Below are positions 7,448-14,490 of a stretch of 20,945 nucleotides of DNA, in pieces (within the stretch, counting starts at the first letter, position 1; the number at the start of each line of letters is the position of its first letter). The notes beneath the pieces were generated by a model, which saw nothing but the letters and a program-made list of their open reading frames with translations, ran no database searches and was not told where the DNA came from. The stretch spans positions 855-21,799 of the forward strand of contig DBRA01000033.1 of NCBI GenBank assembly GCA_002305445.1, in the 5' to 3' direction. A program made the translations under genes and the position numbers. The DNA comes from Clostridiales bacterium UBA1380 (GTDB lineage: Bacteria; Bacillota; Clostridia; Oscillospirales; CAG-272).

Positions 7448-7972
7448 ATGGCAGGAGAAGCAAAAACCAAAAAGAAGCTCAACAGCATTGACATTATCAT
7501 CATCGTCGTTCTCGCGCTCGCGGTCTGCGCCGTCGGGGTGAAGGTCGTGGTCGACAAGGTTTTCGACCGCTCGCAGTATTACTACATCACGTTCTTCTGC
7601 GAGGAGACTCCCGACTTTGTTCCGCCGAAGGTATCTGTCGGCGGCGTCATGACCGACGAAAGCGGCTACGTCGAAATGGGCGTCGTCACATCGATCGATG
7701 TCGGCCCCTCCGCCTCCTACGCGACCGACGACGAGGGCAAAATTCACCTGACCTCGCGCGAGGGATACTGCTCCGCCACGATCACCGGCATCGTCAAGGG
7801 CGTGCCGTTCGACAACGGCATCCTGATCGGCGGCAACCGCTACACGACCGGCCACACGATGACGCTGCGCGCCGGAGAGGGCAAGTTCTATCTCCGCATA
7901 TCCGATATCGTTCCGGCGACGGAGGAGCAGGTTGCGAACGAACCGGCGCTCAAGCTGGCCGCGAAGGACTAA
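7448..7972 (+). CDS. DUF4330 family membrane-anchored protein
   Basis: The 174-residue product has a lysine-rich start, one transmembrane helix (about residues 14-36, DIIIIVVLALAVCAVGVKVV) and an outward beta-rich domain rich in glycine and aspartate. The layout (NSIDIIIIVVLALAV helix, then a conserved domain with ITGIVKGVPFDNGILIGGNRYTTG) fits DUF4330, a family of unknown function often found in polysaccharide clusters; this assignment is from memory. A purine-rich AAGGGGAAG lies upstream of the ATG. It starts 46 nt after the glycosyltransferase and ends 3 nt before the next ATG. That position suggests an accessory part in polymer export or chain-length control, but this is inference. Confidence 0.75.
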   Translation: MAGEAKTKKKLNSIDIIIIVVLALAVCAVGVKVVVDKVFDRSQYYYITFFCEETPDFVPPKVSVGGVMTDESGYVEMGVVTSIDVGPSASYATDDEGKIHLTSREGYCSATITGIVKGVPFDNGILIGGNRYTTGHTMTLRAGEGKFYLRISDIVPATEEQVANEPALKLAAKD

Positions 7973-7975
7973 AAT

Positions 7976-9526
7976 ATGTCCGAAAGCCTGATACTGTCGC
8001 GTCTGCGCGATTCGGCCGCATCGGTCGGCCGCGCGTGGACGGAATCGGCGTTCAACACCCGCCTGTCCGGACTTTTCGACAGAATAAGCGACGCCGCGGC
8101 TCAGAGCATCATAGGGCGCGCGCTTCACAGGGAGTCGACCGGCGCCGTATATGAGGAGTCGGCTTTTTTCCGCGCACTCGAGCGCATGATAACCGGCGTT
8201 GTCGAAAAATGCTCCGGCGCTTTCGGCCGCTTTGCCGCCGACGCCGAATCAAGCGGTTTCATCGGTCTGTGGCGGCGCACTCTTGGGCGGCTCGGCATCG
8301 GCTACGGCACTCTTCTCGGGCTGTTTTTCTTCTGCATGTTCTGCTGTCCCGGGCAGATGTGGTCGAACATATACGCGCTCGCGGGCGCATTCGGGCTGCT
8401 CTGCGTGCTCTTTTTCGTGACGATGGCGAAAAAGCGCCCTGTGCTTCGCCCCGCTTCGCTCGGGCTCGGGTTCGTCCTGTTTGTCATAGCCACTCTCGCC
8501 GCAGTTTTAACAGCGTCCGATCGCGGCGACGCGATGCGCGTGTTCATATTCTTCGCCACCGCGTTCATGCTGATGATCCTCGTCGCCGCGTCGCTGACCG
8601 ACGCCGCGAAGATCCGCCAGTTCATGGCGTTCGTTTTCGCCGCCGTGATGCTCACGAGCGTTTACGGCATCTATCAGCGCATCGTCGGCGTTGCGATAAA
8701 CGAGTCGCTGACGGACGTTTACGCGAACGCCGGTATGCCGGGGCGCGTCTTTTCGACTTTCGAGAACCCGAACAACTACGCGGAATTTCTCGTGCTTACG
8801 GTGCCGCTTTGCGCCGCGTTCGCGCTGTCGTGCAAAACGGCCGGCGGACGCTTCTTGGGCTGCTGCTGCCTTGTGCTGCCCGTCGGCGCGCTGCTCATGA
8901 CGTATTCGCGCTCGGGCTGGATATCGTTCGCGCTCGCCGTGCTCGTCTTTGTGTTCATATGGGACAAGCGCTTCGTCGCGCCGATCATCGTCGCCGGCAT
9001 TTTAACGATCCCGCTTATGGGCGAAACGGTCATGAACCGCATTATGACGATAGGCTCGAAGCGCGACAGCTCCACGATGTACCGCGTCTATATCTGGCAG
9101 GGCGCTCTTGGCATGCTGCGCCGATACTTCGCGACCGGCATAGGCCTCGGCCCCGCGAGCTTCAAGACCGCCTACCTCGAATATGCGAACCAGATGGCGC
9201 TCAACGCCGTCCATTCGCACATGCTTTACCTTGAGCTGTGGCTCGAGACCGGCTTCATCGGCCTCGCGTCGTTTATGACGTTTATCGTCGGACTCGTCAA
9301 AAAGTCCGCGCTGTCGGTCAAGCGCGCGTCGTCGCCTGCCGTGCGGCTCGCGCTGACGGCCGGCGTCGCCTCCTTCTGCGGCATCGCGTTTTCCGCAGCC
9401 GTCGAATATATCTGGTACTACCCGCGCGTGCTGTTCGCGTTCTTCTCGCTGGCGGGTCTGTGCGTCGCGGCCGTCAACATAGTCCGCGCGGAGGCTGACG
9501 GAGCCGCACCGGAGACGGAAAAATGA
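7976..9526 (+). CDS. O-antigen ligase/polymerase-type membrane protein
   Basis: The 516-residue protein has a hydrophilic N-terminal region (about 1-105), then roughly ten to twelve membrane helices. Family features are FENPNNYAEFLVL (about 262-274), the TYSRSGW motif (309-315) in a helix, and a large outer loop (about 350-425) ending in AVHSHMLYLELWLETGFIGL, the H-x-L-x-E-x-G pattern of the Wzy_C/O-antigen ligase family (PF04932). Such proteins polymerise glycan repeats or join lipid-linked polymers to an acceptor at the outer membrane face. In a Gram-positive cell a polymerase or cell-wall ligase role is more likely than true O-antigen ligation. The TGA overlaps the next ATG (ATGA), so the two are translationally coupled. 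Confidence 0.88.
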   Translation: MSESLILSRLRDSAASVGRAWTESAFNTRLSGLFDRISDAAAQSIIGRALHRESTGAVYEESAFFRALERMITGVVEKCSGAFGRFAADAESSGFIGLWRRTLGRLGIGYGTLLGLFFFCMFCCPGQMWSNIYALAGAFGLLCVLFFVTMAKKRPVLRPASLGLGFVLFVIATLAAVLTASDRGDAMRVFIFFATAFMLMILVAASLTDAAKIRQFMAFVFAAVMLTSVYGIYQRIVGVAINESLTDVYANAGMPGRVFSTFENPNNYAEFLVLTVPLCAAFALSCKTAGGRFLGCCCLVLPVGALLMTYSRSGWISFALAVLVFVFIWDKRFVAPIIVAGILTIPLMGETVMNRIMTIGSKRDSSTMYRVYIWQGALGMLRRYFATGIGLGPASFKTAYLEYANQMALNAVHSHMLYLELWLETGFIGLASFMTFIVGLVKKSALSVKRASSPAVRLALTAGVASFCGIAFSAAVEYIWYYPRVLFAFFSLAGLCVAAVNIVRAEADGAAPETEK

Positions 9527-11685
9527 AAGTCCTCCACATCATCTCGGGCGGCGACTCCGGCGGCGCAAAGACGCATATGTTCGCCATGCTCGACCGCATG
9601 AGGCTGTACGCCGACGTAACCGTGCTCTGCCTTATGCGCGGCGAGTTTTACGAGGAGATTCTGTCGCGCCCCGTGCGGACGCTGCTCTTCGAGCAGAAGC
9701 GCCGCGCCGATCTGTCCGTGTGCGGCCACGTCGTCGAGCTCGTGAAAAACGAAGGCTTCGACATCGTCAACGCGCACGGCGCGCGCGCAAACTTTATCGC
9801 CGCGATCGTGAAAAAACGGCTCTGCGTACCCGTCGTCACGACGATACATTCCGACCCGCGTCTCGACTTCGACGACCCGTATAAAAAGATCGTGTTCGGC
9901 GGGCTCAACGCGCTCGCGCTCCGCCGCATCGACTACCGCATCGCCGTATCGGACGCGTTCCGCGATATGATGATCTCGCGCGGCTTTTCGCCGAACAACA
10001 CCGCCGTCGTCTACAACGGCCTCGAATTCGGCGGCGCCGGACCGACCATGACGCGCGCCGAGTTTATGAAAAAGTACGGCGTCCCCGACGAGGAGGGCGC
10101 CGTATACGTGGGCATCGTCGCCCGGCTCGACCATGTGAAGGGCGTCGACGTTTTCCTGCGCGCGGCGGCGAAGGTGCTCGAGAAAAGGCAAAATGTCCGC
10201 TTCGCCGTAATCGGCAGCGGGAACGAGCGCGCCGCGCTCGACGCGCTCTGCCGCGAGCTCGGCATAACCGACCGCGTACACTTCCTCGGCTTCGTTCGCG
10301 AGGTGTACGACTTCTACGCCATGATCGACATCAACGTGATGTCGAGCCGCAGCGAGTCGTTCCCGTACGCGCTGCTCGAGGGCGCGAACGCCGCGAAACC
10401 GACCATCTGCAGCGCCGTCGGCGGCATACCGAAGCTGATCGTCGACGGCGAGACCGGCTTTCTGTTCCCGTCCGAGGATCACGACGCGCTCGCCGAAAAG
10501 CTGATCGCCATGATAGACGACAAAGCGCTTCGCGACAGGCTCGGCGCGGAGCTTCGCCGCCGCGCGTCGGAAAAGTTCTCGAACGACGCGCTCGCGCGCG
10601 CATATATCGCGAACTACGAACGGTTCATAAAGTACTACAAGTCGCCGAAGCGCAACGACATCGTGCTCGCGGGCTATTACGGCTACGGCAACGCCGGCGA
10701 CGAGCTGCTGCTGCATTCCATCGTCGACGCGCTGCGCCGCCGCGACGGCGACGTCCGCATAACGGTGCTGTCGGCGAAGCCGAAGGAGACGAGACTGGCG
10801 GTCGGCGCTGACAGCGTGCGCCGTTTCGACCCGACCGCGATATGGCGGCTGTACGGCCGCTCGTCGCTGCTTGTGCTCGGCGGCGGCAACCTCGCGCAGA
10901 ACGTCACGAGCCGCAAGTCGCTCGAGTATTACATGACGCTCGTCGACATCGCGAAAAAGCGCGGGATGCGCGCCGCGATGCTCGCGAACGGCATCGGCCC
11001 GCTCACATCCGACGCGGCGGAGAAGCGCGCCGCGAAATCGCTGCGCCGCCTTGATCTGGCGACGCTGCGCGACAGGGACTCCTTCGACTGCTTCGCGCGC
11101 TTAGCGCCCGACGTGCCGCGGATGCTGTGTGCAGACGCGTTGTTTCTGACCGAACCTGCCGCGGCGAAAAGGAAGTGCGGGTTTGTCGTTTCGGTGCGCC
11201 CGTGGGAGCGGGTTAAACCCGATTTCGTTGACGAGGTCGCCGAAGCGTGCTCGCGCTTTTGCCGTACATACGGGAAAAGCGGGGTGATCCTCGCGATGCA
11301 GCCGGAGATTGACGGCGGGATCTGCGCGGACGTCGCGCGCCGCGCGAGGGAGCGCGGCGCCGATGTGGAAGCGGCAATACCCACGACGCCGGACGACGCG
11401 CGCTCGATCATAGCCGGTGCGGATTTCGCGCTCGGGATGCGTCTGCACTGCCTGATATGCGCCGCCGTCAGCGGCGTGCGCTGCGCGGGCATCGCGTACG
11501 ACCCGAAGGTGTCGGCGTTCGCCGAGGCTGTGGGCGCTCCGTGCGTCGACATCGCGGACGTCACTGCGGATTCTGTCGAAGCGGCGGTCGCGGACGCAAT
11601 GGCAAAGGAGCCGCCGGACGCCGCGTCGATGCGCAAGAGCGTCTCGGATGCCGCCGACGCGGTGCTCATGCTCCTCAAAAAGTGA
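9523..11685 (+). CDS. csaB: GT4 glycosyltransferase fused to CsaB-type polysaccharide pyruvyl transferase
   Basis: A 720-residue fusion. Residues 1 to about 370 are a GT4 glycosyltransferase: SGGDSGGAKTH near the N-terminus, VARLDHVKG (199-207) and the EX7E pair E278/E286 in SRSESFPYALLEGANAAKP. Residues about 378-720 form a pyruvyl transferase domain (PF04230): GYYGYGNAGDELLLHSI (384-400), LVLGGGNL (450-457), ANGIGPL (488-494) and LGMRLHCLICA (637-647). CsaB adds ketal-linked pyruvate from phosphoenolpyruvate to cell-wall glycan; that pyruvyl group is the known ligand for SLH domains. The linker is short and no stop or frameshift separates the halves, so this is a true fusion. It is the last gene of the operon and ends one base before the terminator arm. 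Confidence 0.93.
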   Translation: MKVLHIISGGDSGGAKTHMFAMLDRMRLYADVTVLCLMRGEFYEEILSRPVRTLLFEQKRRADLSVCGHVVELVKNEGFDIVNAHGARANFIAAIVKKRLCVPVVTTIHSDPRLDFDDPYKKIVFGGLNALALRRIDYRIAVSDAFRDMMISRGFSPNNTAVVYNGLEFGGAGPTMTRAEFMKKYGVPDEEGAVYVGIVARLDHVKGVDVFLRAAAKVLEKRQNVRFAVIGSGNERAALDALCRELGITDRVHFLGFVREVYDFYAMIDINVMSSRSESFPYALLEGANAAKPTICSAVGGIPKLIVDGETGFLFPSEDHDALAEKLIAMIDDKALRDRLGAELRRRASEKFSNDALARAYIANYERFIKYYKSPKRNDIVLAGYYGYGNAGDELLLHSIVDALRRRDGDVRITVLSAKPKETRLAVGADSVRRFDPTAIWRLYGRSSLLVLGGGNLAQNVTSRKSLEYYMTLVDIAKKRGMRAAMLANGIGPLTSDAAEKRAAKSLRRLDLATLRDRDSFDCFARLAPDVPRMLCADALFLTEPAAAKRKCGFVVSVRPWERVKPDFVDEVAEACSRFCRTYGKSGVILAMQPEIDGGICADVARRARERGADVEAAIPTTPDDARSIIAGADFALGMRLHCLICAAVSGVRCAGIAYDPKVSAFAEAVGAPCVDIADVTADSVEAAVADAMAKEPPDAASMRKSVSDAADAVLMLLKK

Positions 11686-11719
11686 AAAAGAGCCTTTCGG
11701 CATGCCGAAAGGCTCTTTT
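11686..11719. terminator. Bidirectional terminator between polysaccharide and sporulation blocks
   Basis: AAAAGAGCCTTTCGG (11686-11700) pairs perfectly with CCGAAAGGCTCTTTT (11705-11719) around CATG, itself palindromic. T-runs on both strands end the stem, so it can stop transcription from either side. It begins directly after the TGA of the fusion gene and ends next to the stop codon of the small membrane protein. Confidence 0.92.
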
Positions 11720-11720
11720 G

Positions 11721-11996
11721 TCAAGGCGCGGGGCTGTAGATTTTGTTCAGCGCGACGATGTCGCGCAGCAGCCCCAGCGCTTCCTTGACGGGGTAAAGGT
11801 TCAGCTTCAGCGCGTATCCGAACGCGCTGACGCGCCAGATATATGCGCCGTCGCGCGTGATGTCGATGCCCGCTGCCGATATCGAGCCGCCTGTTTCGAG
11901 CCGCGACGAAGCGTAGACGATGCCCGATACGGCGAGCAGCGCGGTCATGATAAAGGCGAGAAGTACAATCGCCGCCGAGCGGAGTATCAGTTTCAT
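11721..11996 (-). CDS. Small membrane protein of unknown function downstream of spoIIP
   Basis: I do not recognise a family. The 91-residue product has one N-terminal hydrophobic segment (about residues 3-28, LILRSAAIVLLAFIMTALLAV) followed by a short, mildly polar domain ending in IYSPAP. The segment could be an anchor or a signal peptide, with VYASS as a possible cleavage area. ATG 11996 is preferred over a start at 12026 because AGGAG lies 13 nt upstream and the membrane segment then begins at once. It follows spoIIP by 33 nt, is read the same way, and probably shares its transcript, suggesting a sporulation role (inference). Confidence 0.65.
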   Translation of the reverse strand: MKLILRSAAIVLLAFIMTALLAVSGIVYASSRLETGGSISAAGIDITRDGAYIWRVSAFGYALKLNLYPVKEALGLLRDIVALNKIYSPAP

Positions 11997-12029
11997 GATT
12001 TTTTTATATCTCCTGCCAGCCGTCACCGG

Positions 12030-13274
12030 CTATTTCGTTTCTGCCGTCTCCTCGTGGAGCGCCACATTCAACTTTGCGGCGGATACGGACACCGCGCCGT
12101 CTTCGCCGCAGATGATGTTCGCGATCGCGTCCGCTGTGATCTTCGCCGTCCGCTTCGCTTCGGCGAGCGTGTTGCCGCACGACCCGATCTCGAGAAGCAG
12201 CGAGCCGCTTGTCAGCCCTTCGTTGAACGCCGCTTTGCGCAGGTTGATCGCCCTGCAGAGATCGGGGTATCTGCCGCTCAGCTCCGACTGCAGACGGCAG
12301 GCGAGCGCGAAGTTGTCGCGCCAGTTGGGGTGGTTCGCGCCGAGCGCATCCGTCCCGACGACGCACATGAACTGCGCTGTCCTTTCGCCGTTGACGATCG
12401 TGACGGGGCGCAGCTTCGTCTTGTCGGACATTATCAGCGAATCGCGGTGAACGTCGAACACATATCTGATCGACGGATATTCGGCGAGATACTTCTTTAT
12501 GGTGTCCGCCGCGAGGTTGTATGCGTTTATGTAGGATTCGGCGTCGTGAAGCACGGTGCAGTGAAGCGTCGGCACGCCGCGCGCGTTCAGCGTTTCTGCC
12601 ATGACAGCGCCGACCGCGACGACGTTTTTCTCGGTGTCCGTCGTGCGCGCGCTTTCGCCGTCGAGCCAGTAGCTGCGCTCCTCCGGAGCGTATGCCTCCG
12701 TCGCGTGAGTATGTATGATCAAAACGAGCGGCGCGCCTTCGCCGTATTCGGCCGCGACGTCGGCCGGCGTCGGTACCTTGATCTCCGCCATGGCGTACTC
12801 TGCGACGTCCGGCGCGTATCCTGTCTCGTCGTAAAGCGTCAGCCCGAGCGCCAGCGCCGACATGTCGCGGTCGGTTATTGGATATGCCCCCTCCGGAATC
12901 TCCTGCGTCTCCGCGCCGGAGCCGCTGTCGTTCTCAGCATCCTCATCATCCGGCTGCGCCGGCGCGTTTCCCAGCTTTCGCAGCTTCTCGATCTCGCTCG
13001 GCAGCGGCGATGCTCGCGATACGTTGAAGCGAAGCATGCGCGATTCGTTTTCCTCCGGTTTCGCCTCGACATCCGGCGCGCCGCCGAAGATGTCTTCCGA
13101 CACGATCGCGCTCACATCCGCGGCGGCGGTGACGAGACAGTCCGACGCGGCGAACAGATACGTGATCCCCGCCGTAAGCGCGAGAACGGCGGCGGCAGCC
13201 TTTCTTATCTGAAAGCGGCGCGGCGCGCGCTCCGTCGTTTCGCTGCGGAAAACTATCGGCGGCGCCGCGATCAT
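12030..13274 (-). CDS. spoIIP: Stage II sporulation protein P
   Basis: SpoIIP is a membrane-bound amidase and endopeptidase that, with SpoIID and SpoIIM, thins peptidoglycan during engulfment of the forespore. The 414-residue product has one N-terminal helix (about 26-45), a low-complexity acidic linker (about 100-130, PDDEDAENDSGSG) and a C-terminal amidase-like domain. Zinc or catalytic motifs include HTHATEAY (188-195), NVVAVGAVMAETL (217-229), VFDVHRDSL (272-280) and LLLEIGSCGN (359-368) with its glutamate. ATG 13274 is chosen; the frame continues to a TTG at 13310, which has no ribosome site. GGAG near 13294 is rather distant from the ATG, so the start is not certain. It lies directly after gpr, the order seen in Bacillus and clostridia. 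Confidence 0.95.
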   Translation of the reverse strand: MIAAPPIVFRSETTERAPRRFQIRKAAAAVLALTAGITYLFAASDCLVTAAADVSAIVSEDIFGGAPDVEAKPEENESRMLRFNVSRASPLPSEIEKLRKLGNAPAQPDDEDAENDSGSGAETQEIPEGAYPITDRDMSALALGLTLYDETGYAPDVAEYAMAEIKVPTPADVAAEYGEGAPLVLIIHTHATEAYAPEERSYWLDGESARTTDTEKNVVAVGAVMAETLNARGVPTLHCTVLHDAESYINAYNLAADTIKKYLAEYPSIRYVFDVHRDSLIMSDKTKLRPVTIVNGERTAQFMCVVGTDALGANHPNWRDNFALACRLQSELSGRYPDLCRAINLRKAAFNEGLTSGSLLLEIGSCGNTLAEAKRTAKITADAIANIICGEDGAVSVSAAKLNVALHEETAETK

Positions 13275-13327
13275 GGGAAGATTGTCCGTGCTCCGTCCCT
13301 CCCTTTGCAAAAAATCTTCGATATATT

Positions 13328-13356
13328 ATTATATGCTTGTCCGAGTTCGTTTATGC
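13328..13356 (-). promoter_or_regulatory. SigE-like promoter of spoIIP
   Basis: On the minus strand, GCATAAA (13356-13350) and CATATAAT (13335-13328) lie 14 nt apart. This fits the older SigE consensus ATA-N16-CATACAnT with one mismatch in the -10. There is no TG before the TATAAT, unlike the vegetative promoters here. The -35 covers the TAA stop of gpr. SigE control of spoIIP is known in Bacillus subtilis. A weak SigA reading of the same -10 is possible. Confidence 0.5.
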
Positions 13357-14241
13357 GTCTATGCACGGAACGCCGAACACGGAACCTATCGCACTCGCGA
13401 CGATTTTGGCGGCGGCCGATACGAGTACGTCGCATTCGCCGGGCGTTACGACGAAGGCGCGGCCGTTTTCAAGCACTCCGCGCAGCTCGTCGCTGATCTC
13501 GTCCTCGCCGATGCCGGCACGCGAAAGCGCGTCGAGCACAAGCGAAGAGGAATCGGTGACGGTCGGAACGCCAATGGCGATGACGGGCGCATGGAGCAGC
13601 TTCTCGTTAATCGCCGGCCGATGGTTTCCGACGCCGGAGCCGGGTTCCACGCCCGCGCTCGAGAGCTGGATAGTCGAACCGAGCCGTTCGGTCGACCGCG
13701 CGGCGAGCGCGTCGACCGTTATGATGACGTCCGGGCGGATCGCGGATGCGGCGGCGGCAATCGTCTCGGCGCTGTCGATGCCGGTCTGCGCGGCGACGCC
13801 GGGCGCGATCGCCGCGACGGCGGAGCAGCCGAGCATACCGAACACGGTAGGGTTGTCGCGGCTGACGTGGCGCGTCACGACAAGCGCGTCGGCGGCGAGC
13901 GGGCCGAACGCGTCAGCCGTTACGGAGCGGTTGCCGAGGCAGGCGACAAGAACCGTCGTCTTTTCGTCCGGCTTGCTGCCGAGCGCGGATTCCACCATCG
14001 ACGTAAGCTCGTCGGCCACCGCGTCGGACGCGTCTTCGCGCCGCTCGCAGCGGTGCAAAGCTCCGGTGAAAATCGTGACGTACCGGCCCGGCCCGCGCTT
14101 CGAGCCGCTTCCTTCGGTGATTATGCTTTCGCCGGCGCGGAAGCCGCGCACGGTGTATTCGCGCAGCTCCCCGCCGTCCTCGCAGACGAGGTCCGTGCGC
14201 GCATAAAGCTTCGCAAGTTTTCCTTTTGTTATATCTTTCAT
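13351..14241 (-). CDS. gpr: Germination protease (GPR endopeptidase)
   Basis: Gpr degrades small acid-soluble spore proteins at germination, releasing DNA and amino acids. The 296-residue protein carries family A25 signatures: ARTDLVCE (14-21), the area of the propeptide-processing site; CLGNRSVTADAFGP (101-114) with D110; PGVAAQTGIDSAE (147-159); DVIITVDALAARS (171-183) with D177; and PGSGVGNHR further on. D110 and D177 fit, by motif and spacing, the two aspartates (D127 and D193) implicated in the Bacillus megaterium enzyme. Length is somewhat shorter than the Bacillus protein (about 370). GAAGG lies 9 nt before the ATG. It is upstream of spoIIP, and its stop overlaps the spoIIP -35. Confidence 0.96.
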   Translation of the reverse strand: MKDITKGKLAKLYARTDLVCEDGGELREYTVRGFRAGESIITEGSGSKRGPGRYVTIFTGALHRCERREDASDAVADELTSMVESALGSKPDEKTTVLVACLGNRSVTADAFGPLAADALVVTRHVSRDNPTVFGMLGCSAVAAIAPGVAAQTGIDSAETIAAAASAIRPDVIITVDALAARSTERLGSTIQLSSAGVEPGSGVGNHRPAINEKLLHAPVIAIGVPTVTDSSSLVLDALSRAGIGEDEISDELRGVLENGRAFVVTPGECDVLVSAAAKIVASAIGSVFGVPCIDA

Positions 14242-14308
14242 ATTTATATGCCTTCAAATGTCGTTTGAAATATTTTTACCATTATAAATATAAATATTCG
14301 CTTTAGTA

Positions 14309-14338
14309 CAAAATGTCCAAAATCGCCCATTGGTATTG
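14309..14338 (-). promoter_or_regulatory. Possible SigG-like promoter of gpr
   Basis: On the minus strand, CAATA (14338-14334) and CATTTTG (14315-14309) are 18 nt apart, close to the SigG pattern GHATR-N18-CATnHTA (four of five and six of seven positions). A TATAAT at 14286-14281 lies nearer the gene but has no good -35. Forespore SigG control is known for Bacillus gpr; this site is tentative. The 14242-14490 gap otherwise holds only this and the plus-strand promoter. Confidence 0.35.
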
Positions 14339-14378
14339 TGCAAGTGTATGAATATTTAAAACCGTCATATAAAAATGA

Positions 14379-14407
14379 TTGATTATGGTTTGATTAAGTG
14401 TTATAAT
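14379..14407 (+). promoter_or_regulatory. SigA-type promoter of the peptide-binding lipoprotein
   Basis: TTGATT (14379-14384) and TATAAT (14402-14407) are 17 nt apart, with TGT before the -10 (extended -10). The predicted start near 14414 leaves a leader of about 75 nt, ending in the ribosome site AGGAGGAA. Confidence 0.75.
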
Positions 14408-14490
14408 GGGTCGAGTACGGGCGGAGTGTTTTATTGCTCTGCTGTCCGACTGTGCCTTCGCAATAACATGAGGAGGAATCTATATAAGCT

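Noticed and set aside
9418..10716. 432-residue antisense open frame over the ligase and fusion genes
   Set aside because: It is a shadow with no ribosome site and no recognisable domain, across two well-supported plus-strand genes.
11457..13496. 679-residue open frame on the plus strand
   Set aside because: It is arginine-rich shadow sequence crossing the fusion gene end, a terminator and the antisense of spoIIP. It resembles no protein, whereas spoIIP and gpr are clear on the other strand.
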